The notes beneath the pieces are model-generated. The model saw only the letters and a program-made list of their open reading frames with translations, searched no databases and was not told the origin of the DNA. A stretch of DNA of 58,380 nt from an uncultured Alphaproteobacteria bacterium (lineage in GTDB: Bacteria; Pseudomonadota; Alphaproteobacteria; Puniceispirillales; UBA1172): positions 1 through 58,380 of the forward strand of contig CALFYS010000046.1 in the NCBI GenBank assembly GCA_937952245.1. The letters are read 5' to 3'. Position 1 is the first letter of the stretch. Each line of letters starts with the position of its first letter. Shown here piece after piece: positions 8,216-16,025 of this stretch. A program made the translations under genes and the position numbers.

Positions 8216-8737
8216 ATGACCAATCCGTATCCCGTCACCGCTGTCGTGGCCATGGCAAGAAATCGCGTCATTGGCGATGGTGAAAAGCTATTATGGCATT
8301 TGCCGGGGGATTTGCCGCGGGTCAAAGCGCTGACCATGGGGCGGCCTTTGATCATGGGGCGGCGGACGTATTTGTCGATTGGTCGGCCTTTGCCCGGGCG
8401 CGCCACCATTGTTCTGACGCGGCAAAGCGATTGGTCTGCCGATGGGGTGATGACGGCATCAACGCTTGATCAAGCCATTGAGATGGCGGCGGATTGGATC
8501 AAAGCTGATGATGCCCGCGAAGAAGAGATTATCATTTTTGGCGGCGGTGAAATCTATACCGCTTTCTTGGATAGAACCGATAAAATCGACCTGACGGAAA
8601 TTGATTTAGCCCCCGAAGGTGATGCTAAATTCCCGCCGCTTGACCCAACAGAATGGCGGGAGACCGGACGCGATGACCGCCCCGCCGAAAATGATGTGCC
8701 CGCCCATGCTTTTGTGCAATTGGAACGGGCGCGCTAA
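8216..8737 (+). CDS. folA: Dihydrofolate reductase
   Basis: This 173-residue enzyme reduces dihydrofolate to tetrahydrofolate with NADPH. The Met20-type loop is NRVIGDGEKLLWHLPGD, with the catalytic acid at Asp32. PLIMGRRTYLSIGRPLPGR and the cofactor motif IFGGGEIYTAFL at about 107-118 complete the fold. The ATG at 8216 has a GGGAG ribosome site. It forms a two-gene operon with thyA. It converges on mrp, with an AT-rich inverted repeat spanning the junction. Confidence 0.95.
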   Translation: MTNPYPVTAVVAMARNRVIGDGEKLLWHLPGDLPRVKALTMGRPLIMGRRTYLSIGRPLPGRATIVLTRQSDWSADGVMTASTLDQAIEMAADWIKADDAREEEIIIFGGGEIYTAFLDRTDKIDLTEIDLAPEGDAKFPPLDPTEWRETGRDDRPAENDVPAHAFVQLERAR

Positions 8738-8750
8738 ACGGGGTTTTGCC

Positions 8751-8772
8751 TTAATTAATCGTGATTAATTAA
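8751..8772. repeat. AT-rich inverted repeat between convergent folA and mrp
   Basis: TTAATTAATC at 8751-8760 and GATTAATTAA at 8763-8772 are perfect complements separated by two bases. The right arm includes the mrp stop codon. It may act as a weak bidirectional terminator, but there is no GC clamp or long T-run. Confidence 0.5.
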
Positions 8773-9907
8773 TGGTAATTTTAGGCGCTTGTGGGGCGGC
8801 CTGATCAAGGTTGCTGGCGACGCTTTTGGCAATATCCAAATAGGCTTGGGCATGGGGGCTGTCGGGCTTGCTTTCCACAATCGGTGTCCCCGCGTCGGCG
8901 GTTTCGCGGATTTCCATTTCAAGGGGGATTTTACCCAAGAACGGCAGGTTTAATTTTTCAGCCTCCGCTTCCGCCCCGCCATGCCCAAAGATATGGGCGC
9001 GGTCACCGCAAGATGGGCAGACGTAATAGCTCATATTCTCAACCAAGCCCAAGACAGGCACGCCAACTTTATGGAACATATTGAGCCCTTTGCGCGCGTC
9101 AATCAGCGCCAAATCTTGCGGGGTTGAAACAATCACCGCACCGGCAAGTTTCGCGCGTTGCGACAGGGTCAATTGCGCGTCCCCTGTGCCGGGGGGCATA
9201 TCAATGACCAACACGTCAAGATCACCCCAAAGCACATCCTTTAGCATTTGTTCCAAGGCGGACATTACCATCGGCCCCCGCCAGATGGTGGGGGAATCTT
9301 CGGCCATCAGAAACCCGATGGACATGACTTTCAGCCCAAAGGCTTCGAGTGGCACCAATTTATTATTAGCGGTGGTGGGTTTTTGTTTAATCCCCGTCAA
9401 GCGCGGCAGGGATGGGCCATAAATATCAGCATCCAAAATCCCAACCTTCATGCCAAGGGCTTTGAAGGCGCAGGCCAAATTGATGGCGGTGGTGGATTTG
9501 CCGACCCCGCCTTTGCCAGAGGCGACAGCGATCACGTGTTTAGCGGGAGCGTGCATCGCGCCCTGCATTCCTTCATTGTTTTGTTGCGGGCCGTGATTAT
9601 GCCCGTGGTCATGCCCGTGATCATGCTGATGATTGGCGTCTTGAGCGGCGGGCTTTTTATGGGCGGTCAGCATGGCGGTGGCGGAAAGCACCCCGGGGAT
9701 GGCGCCGACAGCTTGTTCAGCGGCGATCCGGAGCGGTTGAATGGCTTCCGCGTCTTCTGGGTCAATTTCAAGGCTAAACCCGACATTGCCATCTTTGATC
9801 ACCACCCCTGAAACATGGCCCGTGGCCACAAGATCAACAACACTGCCTTCAACAGTGACGTTTTTTAAAGCGTTCAGGATGATGTCTTCGTTCAGTTCAG
9901 TGGTCAT
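8765..9907 (-). CDS. mrp: Iron-sulfur cluster carrier protein Mrp/ApbC
   Basis: This 380-residue P-loop ATPase carries Fe-S clusters to apo-proteins in the cytoplasm. An N-terminal MIP18/DUF59 domain (1-85) is joined to the ATPase domain by a histidine-rich linker at about 93-106 (HQHDHGHDHGHNHG). The deviant Walker A GKGGVGKSTT is at 131-140, and the cluster-binding CPSCG lies in the C-terminal third. I chose the ATG at 9907 over a TTG four codons upstream because a GAG ribosome site precedes it. The gene is inverted relative to folA and hflK, splitting a cluster otherwise on the plus strand. The divergent gap to hflK (259 bases) must hold both promoters. Confidence 0.93.
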   Translation of the reverse strand: MTTELNEDIILNALKNVTVEGSVVDLVATGHVSGVVIKDGNVGFSLEIDPEDAEAIQPLRIAAEQAVGAIPGVLSATAMLTAHKKPAAQDANHQHDHGHDHGHNHGPQQNNEGMQGAMHAPAKHVIAVASGKGGVGKSTTAINLACAFKALGMKVGILDADIYGPSLPRLTGIKQKPTTANNKLVPLEAFGLKVMSIGFLMAEDSPTIWRGPMVMSALEQMLKDVLWGDLDVLVIDMPPGTGDAQLTLSQRAKLAGAVIVSTPQDLALIDARKGLNMFHKVGVPVLGLVENMSYYVCPSCGDRAHIFGHGGAEAEAEKLNLPFLGKIPLEMEIRETADAGTPIVESKPDSPHAQAYLDIAKSVASNLDQAAPQAPKITIN

Positions 9908-9954
9908 GACGGATCTCAAGCTTGTGTTTAAACAGGGTCAAATGAAAAAAATGA

Positions 9955-9983
9955 CAATTAATTTTCAAATCAGGACGATTCAA
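9955..9983 (-). promoter_or_regulatory. Weak candidate promoter for mrp
   Basis: On the minus strand TTGAAT (9983-9978) and TAATTG (9960-9955) are 17 bp apart, about 50 bases upstream of the mrp ATG. The -10 match is poor, so this is tentative. The same divergent gap contains a CCATCATGATGG palindrome at 10098-10109 on the hflK side. Confidence 0.3.
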
Positions 9984-10166
9984 TTCGAATATTTCAAAAA
10001 ATACTGCAATGATGCTGGTTGAAAACACTACCATTAATACAAATATGTAGGTACGTGAAGTAATTACAAGATCGGTTGTGATGAAAACAACAGATCACCA
10101 TCATGATGGCGGTCAAGGCTGGGTTTTGAGGGATTGAAATTCAGTATTGGCCATTTGGAGAGAAAA

Positions 10167-11291
10167 ATGCCCTGGAATAATCAAGGAAGCGGCAATGACG
10201 GTAATGGGTCAGGCCCTAATAACGGCAGCCCATGGGGGAGCGGGCCGCGCAAACCTGGTGGCGGTTCACCTTTTGGTGGCGGCAATAAACCCCCGGAATT
10301 TGATGATGTGTTGCGCCAAGGTCGTGACCAATTCAATAAAATGATGCCCAGCGGGTTTGGCGGCAAGCGTCTTTGGATGATCGGTCTTTTGGTGCTGATC
10401 GGCCTTTGGTTGGCCTCAGGGTTTTACCGCGTGAACCCGCAACAGCAGGGTGTTGTCTTGCGCTTTGGTGAATGGACATCAACCACCTCACCGGGGCTGC
10501 ATTATCACCTGCCTTACCCGATTGAAACCGTGATGACCCCTGAAGTCACCCGTGATAACCGGATTGATATTGGTTTCCGGAACTTAGGTCGTGATGGCGC
10601 CAATGGCCGCCGCGATGTTGCTTTTGAAAGCCAGATGATCACCGGCGATGAAAATATCGTGGATATTGATTTCGTGGTGTTTTGGCGAATTGGTGACGCC
10701 GGGCAATATCTTTTTAATCTTGCTGATCCTGTTGAAACCACCAAGGTTGCGGCGGAAGCCGTCATGCGTGAAGTGATCGGCGGGGTGGATATTCAATTTG
10801 CCTTGACCGATGGTCGTCAGCAAATTCAATCCTTGGTCAAACAGCGTTTGCAGACATTGATCAATGATTATGAAGCCGGAATTATTGTTCGTGATATTCA
10901 ACTGCTTGCGGTTGATCCGCCTGCTGATGTTATTGACGCGTTTAACGAAGTTCAGCGTGCCCGTCAGGATAGAGACCGTTTGAAGAACGAAGCGGAAGCC
11001 TATCGAAATGATGTCGTGCCGCGTGCCCGTGGTGAAGCCGCCCAGATCGTTGCCCAAGCCGAAGCCTATGCCGCTGAAGTGGTCAGCCGATCAGAGGGTG
11101 ATGCCTCACGTTTCCAACAGATTTATGATGCTTATCTGACCAGTAAAGATGTCACGAAAGAGCGCATCTATATTGAAACGCTGGAAGAAATTTTGGGCAA
11201 TGTAAACAAAGTGATTATCGACCAAAACGCATCGGGAAGTGGTGTTGTGCCATTCCTGCCGTTGTCTGAAATCACCAAGAAGCAGCAGTAA
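10167..11291 (+). CDS. hflK: Membrane protease modulator HflK (SPFH family)
   Basis: This 374-residue protein partners HflC in the HflKC complex, which surrounds and restrains the FtsH protease in the inner membrane. A Gly/Asn/Pro-rich cytoplasmic N-tail (residues 1-45) precedes one transmembrane helix (about 69-87, LWMIGLLVLIGLWLASGFY). The band-7/SPFH domain (VNPQQQGVVLRFGEW) follows, then a long charged helical region. I chose the ATG at 10167 (MPWNNQGSG) because GGAGAG lies six bases upstream; an earlier in-frame start adds 11 non-conserved residues. hflC follows after 12 bases. Confidence 0.94.
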   Translation: MPWNNQGSGNDGNGSGPNNGSPWGSGPRKPGGGSPFGGGNKPPEFDDVLRQGRDQFNKMMPSGFGGKRLWMIGLLVLIGLWLASGFYRVNPQQQGVVLRFGEWTSTTSPGLHYHLPYPIETVMTPEVTRDNRIDIGFRNLGRDGANGRRDVAFESQMITGDENIVDIDFVVFWRIGDAGQYLFNLADPVETTKVAAEAVMREVIGGVDIQFALTDGRQQIQSLVKQRLQTLINDYEAGIIVRDIQLLAVDPPADVIDAFNEVQRARQDRDRLKNEAEAYRNDVVPRARGEAAQIVAQAEAYAAEVVSRSEGDASRFQQIYDAYLTSKDVTKERIYIETLEEILGNVNKVIIDQNASGSGVVPFLPLSEITKKQQ

Positions 11292-11303
11292 GGGAGAAAG
11301 CAC

Positions 11304-12176
11304 ATGAAAACCTCTACGATGTCCATTATCGGTTTGGTTGTTCTGGGTTTTGTTGCCCTGAATGGCTTGTTTATTGTCCAGCAAACCCAGCAAGGGATTG
11401 TCCTGCAATTTGGTGAGCCTAAGCGCACCTTGCAGGAACCTGGCTTGAATTGGAAAATTCCATTTATTCAGAATGTTGTTTTTTATGAAAACCGTGTTCT
11501 GTCGATGGTGTCATCTGATAGTGATGAAGTGATCTTGGCGGATCAGAAGCGTCTGGAAGTGGATACTTACGCCCGCTACCGGATTGTTGATCCGTTGTTG
11601 TTCTATCAAACCGTCCGCAGTGTTCGCGGGGTTGAACAGCGTCTTGATGCGATTGTGGATTCATCGGTTCGTCGTGTCTTGGGTGGCGCAACGCTGATTG
11701 ATATTCTTTCGGAAAAGCGCAGTGGCTTGACCACCAGCATCCGTGAAGAAGTGAATGAATCCGCCAACTCATTGGGGCTTGATATTATTGACGTGCGGAT
11801 TCGCCGTGCGGATTATCCTGACGCCACGTCTCAAAACATCTTTAACCGGATGAAATCTGAACGTGAACGTGAAGCCAAAGAATTCCGCGCCACCGGGGAA
11901 GAAGAAGCCCAGAAGATTCGCGCCGATGCTGATAAACAGCGGACGGTTCTGGTGGCGGAAGCGCGCCGTCAAAGTGAAATCCTTCGCGGTGAAGGCGACG
12001 CGCAATCGATTCAGATTTACGCGGATGCCTTTGGACAGGATAAAGAGTTCTTCTCTTTCTATCGGTCTATGCAGGCGTATCGCAAAACCTTCAATGATGA
12101 AGGCACATCCTTGGTGTTGTCACCCGATAGCGAATTTTTCCGCTTCTTTGGCAATAAATCAGGGGCCAGCGAATAA
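11304..12176 (+). CDS. hflC: Membrane protease modulator HflC (SPFH family)
   Basis: This 290-residue partner of HflK has an N-terminal transmembrane anchor (about residues 7-24, IIGLVVLGFVALNGLFIV). The SPFH domain starts VQQTQQGIVLQFGEP, and an alanine- and arginine-rich coiled coil (EREREAKEFRATGEEEA) ends it. A GGGAG ribosome site lies eight bases upstream. Together with hflK and the downstream DegP-like protease it forms an envelope quality-control cluster common in alphaproteobacteria. Confidence 0.94.
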   Translation: MKTSTMSIIGLVVLGFVALNGLFIVQQTQQGIVLQFGEPKRTLQEPGLNWKIPFIQNVVFYENRVLSMVSSDSDEVILADQKRLEVDTYARYRIVDPLLFYQTVRSVRGVEQRLDAIVDSSVRRVLGGATLIDILSEKRSGLTTSIREEVNESANSLGLDIIDVRIRRADYPDATSQNIFNRMKSEREREAKEFRATGEEEAQKIRADADKQRTVLVAEARRQSEILRGEGDAQSIQIYADAFGQDKEFFSFYRSMQAYRKTFNDEGTSLVLSPDSEFFRFFGNKSGASE

Positions 12177-12192
12177 AGCATCCCAACATAAT

Positions 12193-12220
12193 GGCCTGAA
12201 TAAGGAGACTTATTCAGGCC
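12193..12220. repeat. Strong inverted repeat after hflC
   Basis: GGCCTGAATAA (12193-12203) and TTATTCAGGCC (12210-12220) form a perfect 11-bp stem around GGAGAC. No T-run follows, so it is not a classic intrinsic terminator. It may stabilise the 3' end of the hflKC mRNA or act as an attenuator before degP. Confidence 0.55.
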
Positions 12221-12346
12221 TATGCTGGCAAGAATAAAACAATATTCCAATGATGATCACGTCATCTTAATTCGACCTTTTCTTGCCCTAAGTCGGTCAC
12301 ATTTTTGCGTTCAACTCGGCGCTGAAGACATTAAGGAGTATATTCT

Positions 12347-13831
12347 ATGATGAACTTGAAGCCGTCCTTTATCCGCCAGAAGACCATGCAATCGGTGATG
12401 CAACCTATTGCCATGATCATGTCAGTGGCATTTTTAGTGGTGGCCATTGTGCCAGCCCATGCCCATAGCGAACGCCCCGGCAGTTTTGCAGACCTAGCGG
12501 ATCAACTGTCCCCCGCGGTGGTGAATATTTCCACCACCATGGTGATCGAAAACCAGCAAAATAATTTCCCGCAATTCCCGCCCGGCTCGCCCTTTGAAGA
12601 CTTTTTGGAAGAGTTCCGTGATCGCGGCTCAAAGCGGCAATCCAATGCCCTTGGTTCTGGCTTTATTGTCGATAAAAAAGGCATTGTTGTCACCAATAAC
12701 CATGTGATTGAATCCGCTGACCAGATCAAGGTCACGCTCTATAATGATAAGACTTTTGATGCCGTGCTCTTGGGGCGAGACCCGAAGACCGATATTGCGG
12801 TGTTGAAAATTGAACCCGAAGGCGAAGAGCTGACCGCCGTTGAATTTGGCGACAGTGATGTCATGCGCGTCGGTGATTGGGTGCTGGCCATCGGCAATCC
12901 CTTTGGCCTTGGCGGCACCGTGACAGCCGGTATTATTTCAGCCCGTGGGCGTGATATTGGCTCCGGCCCTTATGATGATTTCATCCAGACCGATGCTTCG
13001 ATCAACCGCGGCAATTCAGGCGGGCCTTTGTTTAACCTTGAAGGTGAAGTGATTGGCATCAACACCGCTATTTTCTCACAAACCGGTGGGTCTGTTGGCA
13101 TTGGTTTTGCCATTGCTTCAAATCTGGCGACCAATGTGGTGGATCAATTGGCTGAATATGGCCGCACCCGTCGGGGGTGGTTGGGTGTATTTATCCAAGA
13201 GATTACCCCTGAAATTGCAGACTCGCTTGGTCTTGAAAGTGAAAATGGGGCGCTCGTTTCCTCAGTTCACCCTGAAGGCCCCGCCCAAGCTGGCGGCGTG
13301 ATGGCCGGTGATGTCGTGATTAAATTTGACGGCAAAGAGATTAGCGATATGCGCAGCCTGCCACGGATTGTTGCTGAAACCGCCATTGGCAAAGAGGTTA
13401 AAGTTGAAGTCTTGCGGAACGGCAAGATGAAAACCCTCACCATCACCCTTGGTGAATTGGAACAGGCGGAACAAGCAGGGTTGTTCGGTGAAAGCGCGAA
13501 AGGCAATACTGAACCGCATAGTTTTGCCAGCCTTGGATTCACCGTCGCGCCATTGACCGATGACAGCCGCAAGGAATTTGAAGTGCCGGATGAAGCCAAT
13601 GGCTCCCCGATCAATGGGGTGATTGTCACCGAAGTGATTGATGGCAGTCCTGCTGCGGAACGTGGCTTGACCCCGGGTGATGTCATTCGCCGGATTGGCC
13701 AGCAACAAGTGTCAACAGTCAGTGATTTGATTGACGGTGTTGCCGAAGTCAGGAAGTCAAACAAGACATCCTTCTTGCTTCTGGTGCGGCGTGGCAGTCG
13801 TGAACGATTTGTTGCCATTCCGGTGGAATAA
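12347..13831 (+). CDS. degP: Periplasmic serine protease/chaperone, DegP/DegQ (Do) family
   Basis: This 494-residue HtrA protease degrades or refolds damaged envelope proteins. A signal peptide spans about residues 1-39 and ends in AHAH. The catalytic triad is His119 (TNNHVI), Asp149 (KTDIAVL) and Ser224 (RGNSGGPL). Two PDZ domains follow (about 275-360 and 390-490). A strong AAGGAG ribosome site precedes the tandem ATG ATG. The gene has its own terminator. By context it acts with HflKC, but the 170-base gap and hairpin upstream suggest separate expression. DegP versus DegQ cannot be told apart by eye. Confidence 0.92.
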   Translation: MMNLKPSFIRQKTMQSVMQPIAMIMSVAFLVVAIVPAHAHSERPGSFADLADQLSPAVVNISTTMVIENQQNNFPQFPPGSPFEDFLEEFRDRGSKRQSNALGSGFIVDKKGIVVTNNHVIESADQIKVTLYNDKTFDAVLLGRDPKTDIAVLKIEPEGEELTAVEFGDSDVMRVGDWVLAIGNPFGLGGTVTAGIISARGRDIGSGPYDDFIQTDASINRGNSGGPLFNLEGEVIGINTAIFSQTGGSVGIGFAIASNLATNVVDQLAEYGRTRRGWLGVFIQEITPEIADSLGLESENGALVSSVHPEGPAQAGGVMAGDVVIKFDGKEISDMRSLPRIVAETAIGKEVKVEVLRNGKMKTLTITLGELEQAEQAGLFGESAKGNTEPHSFASLGFTVAPLTDDSRKEFEVPDEANGSPINGVIVTEVIDGSPAAERGLTPGDVIRRIGQQQVSTVSDLIDGVAEVRKSNKTSFLLLVRRGSRERFVAIPVE

Positions 13832-13860
13832 AACCTAAGAGTGACAAGACATATCAACAG

Positions 13861-13887
13861 AAATGGCGGCATCAGCCGCCATTTTTT
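13861..13887. terminator. Bidirectional terminator between degP and serB
   Basis: A perfect 10-bp stem, AAATGGCGGC (13861-13870) and GCCGCCATTT (13875-13884), has an ATCA loop and a T-tail. The genes converge here. The plus-strand T-run serves degP; serB could use the other strand less efficiently. Confidence 0.85.
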
Positions 13888-13944
13888 ATGGGTGAATTTT
13901 AATGGGGATCAAGGCGATGGGTTTTGTGAAAATGATGGGCAGGA

Positions 13945-14829
13945 TCAACCGATAATCTCATCATCATGATAGCCTTGCAGCCATAACAACCCGCGCAAAT
14001 CAGCGTGATCCAAGCGCGCGTCAGCAACCGCTTTCAACGCGTCTTTTCCGCGGAAGGCCGCGCCCAATCCCGCCAGTTCGGTCATCCCCCGATCATTCGC
14101 CCCATCGCCAATGGTCGCGACATCATCGGCGGTGATGCCCATTTCAGCAATGGTTTGCTGAAGGCGGGTGGCCTTGGCGTTTTGATCCAATAATGGCGGG
14201 ATTAATTCGCCCGTGATCTGGCCATTTTCAAGAACCATTTGATTGGCGTAATGTTCATCAAAGCCCAAGCGTTTGGCGATAACTTCGGTCAGGAAGGTAA
14301 AACCGCCTGACGCCAAAATGGTGCGCGCGCCATGGTGGTTCATGGTGGCGACAAGCGCTTGGGCCCCTTCGCTTAATTCCGCGTCATCAATGATGGTTTG
14401 TATCAATCCGGCATCACTGCCAGCGATGATTTTCATCCGCTCCAGTAAGGATTGCCCGAAATCTAACTCCCCAGCCATGGTGCGGGCGGTGATGGCGGCA
14501 ACTTCCTCACCAAATCCGGAAAGCTCCGCCAAATCATTGAGGGATTCAGAGGTGATGATGGTGCAATCCATATCGGCGATCAGGAGTTTCTTGCGGCGGT
14601 TCTTGGCTGGCAGAATGGTAATATCAGCGGCAAGGCCTGAAAACGCTGATGCCAGGTCAGGCAAGGTTTCAGCTTCAAAAGCCGCCTCAAAAGCAAGATG
14701 GGGTGACAGCCAACGATGGCCGTCATTTTCAATCCCATGGCGTGCCAGCACCGCTTCAGCCTGATCGGGCAAATCCGATGGCAATGGCGTGGTGGGGTGG
14801 GTCAGAATAGAAAGGATATATTGCATCAT
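13945..14829 (-). CDS. serB: Phosphoserine phosphatase
   Basis: This 294-residue HAD-family enzyme performs the last step of serine synthesis, hydrolysing O-phosphoserine. The nucleophile motif LIADMDCTIITSES starts the HAD core, with motif II TILASGGFTFLTE and motif IV GDGANDRGM. An N-terminal ACT-like region of about 85 residues precedes the catalytic domain, as in most proteobacterial SerB. The gene starts ATG ATG and lies only 27 bases from the divergent miaA start, so each promoter must overlap the other gene's leader or coding region. Confidence 0.93.
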   Translation of the reverse strand: MMQYILSILTHPTTPLPSDLPDQAEAVLARHGIENDGHRWLSPHLAFEAAFEAETLPDLASAFSGLAADITILPAKNRRKKLLIADMDCTIITSESLNDLAELSGFGEEVAAITARTMAGELDFGQSLLERMKIIAGSDAGLIQTIIDDAELSEGAQALVATMNHHGARTILASGGFTFLTEVIAKRLGFDEHYANQMVLENGQITGELIPPLLDQNAKATRLQQTIAEMGITADDVATIGDGANDRGMTELAGLGAAFRGKDALKAVADARLDHADLRGLLWLQGYHDDEIIG

Positions 14830-14856
14830 GCCCTGTTATGGCGTATCGCCTTTGAT

Positions 14857-15867
14857 ATGTCTATTCCTGATCATCAAAACACCACGGAAGAACACCGTGA
14901 TGGCAATCATCAAGCAGGCCTGCCGCCTGTGGTGGTGATCGCTGGCCCCACGGCGAGCGGTAAATCCGCCCTTGGGCTGAAATTGGCGGCGGCGATAGGG
15001 GATCAGGCCAATGTGGAAATCGTCAACGCGGATTCCATGCAGATTTATCGTGACCTGCCGATCCTAACCGCCATCCCCAATGCCGAAGACCAAGCCCAAA
15101 TCCCCCATCATGGTTATGGGGTCTTGGATGGGGCGGAACGCTGTTCGGTTGCCCGTTGGCTTGATTTGACCCGGGGGGTGGTGGCGGATATTCATGCCCG
15201 GGGCAATATCCCGATCCTAATCGGCGGCACGGGGATGTATATTCGGGCGGCCATGGATGGCATTTCACCTATTCCTGAGATTGCGCCTGAATATCGCGCC
15301 GCCGCCGCTGACCAATATGATACCATGGGCGGGGCGCTGTTCCGGCAGGCGCTTCATGAAAAAGACCCGATCTTGGCGGCGCGTCTTCATGATGGTGATC
15401 GCCAACGCTTGATCCGTGGGATGGAGGTTGCGCTTGCCACGGGCACGCCGCTAAGCCAATGGCAGGACATCCCAATGCAAGGCCAGATTGAGGCGAATTT
15501 CACCACCGTCACCATCATGCCGCCCCGCCATGAGCTTTATGATGCCATCAACCGACGGTATCCGCTGATGCTTGAGCATGGCGGGATTGATGAGGCGGAA
15601 CGCTTACTGGCACGGGGGCTGGATCCTTCTTTGCCACTGATGAAAGCGGTTGGCCTGCCGCCGGTGCTGGCCTATCTGCGGGGTGAGATTGACGAAGACA
15701 CAATGGTCAGCGCGGCGTGTCAGGACAGCAGACGCTATGCCAAGCGCCAAATGACATGGTTTAATAATCAAATGCAGGCTAATTTTTGCGAAGATTCTTC
15801 TTATTTTGAGCAATTTTCGGAAAGTTTTATCAAAAAAATCTTGTCGAAAGTTATTTATAGCGGTTGA
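14857..15867 (+). CDS. miaA: tRNA dimethylallyltransferase
   Basis: This 336-residue enzyme adds a dimethylallyl group to A37 of tRNAs reading UNN codons, which improves codon pairing. The P-loop is AGPTASGKSALGLKLA, followed by the substrate-contact strand DSMQIYRDLPILTAIP. GGTGMYIRAAMDG and the C-terminal RRYAKRQMTWFNNQ are present. I chose the ATG at 14857 (MSIPDHQ) because the longer frame would run far into serB on the opposite strand. The ribosome site is weak. The gene may be coupled in expression to the ilv operon downstream, although 158 bases intervene. Confidence 0.93.
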   Translation: MSIPDHQNTTEEHRDGNHQAGLPPVVVIAGPTASGKSALGLKLAAAIGDQANVEIVNADSMQIYRDLPILTAIPNAEDQAQIPHHGYGVLDGAERCSVARWLDLTRGVVADIHARGNIPILIGGTGMYIRAAMDGISPIPEIAPEYRAAAADQYDTMGGALFRQALHEKDPILAARLHDGDRQRLIRGMEVALATGTPLSQWQDIPMQGQIEANFTTVTIMPPRHELYDAINRRYPLMLEHGGIDEAERLLARGLDPSLPLMKAVGLPPVLAYLRGEIDEDTMVSAACQDSRRYAKRQMTWFNNQMQANFCEDSSYFEQFSESFIKKILSKVIYSG

Positions 15868-15967
15868 CATCTGGTGTTCTTTGTGGAAAAAGGACAATTG
15901 AATATTTGTGTTGAACGCAAAGACCTCATTTATCTAACGAGCCTCCGTACAATATTGACGGTCATCG

Positions 15968-15986
15968 CAATGCCGTTTCGGTATTG
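15968..15986 (+). other. Small hairpin in the leader of ilvB
   Basis: CAATGCCG and CGGTATTG pair around a TTT loop, with one G-U, 40 bases upstream of the ilvB ATG. I find no leader peptide rich in branched-chain residues and no clear -10 box, although TTGACA (15864-15869) and TTGACG (15955-15960) occur in the 158-base gap. Attenuation is therefore not supported. Confidence 0.3.
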
Positions 15987-16025
15987 TTGGGAGGTTTTGA
16001 GCATGGAAACGGAAAGGGACTTCCC

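Noticed and set aside
9248..9811. 187-residue plus-strand open frame opposite mrp
   Set aside because: It is a low-complexity, glycine- and histidine-rich shadow of the mrp reading frame, with no recognisable fold and no ribosome site.
12258..12346. Sigma-32 heat-shock promoter upstream of degP
   Set aside because: I could not match a CTTGAA / CCCCAT pair at proper spacing.
15868..16025. Branched-chain amino-acid attenuator leader for ilvBHC
   Set aside because: No short leader frame rich in Leu, Ile or Val and no alternative terminator/antiterminator stems are present.
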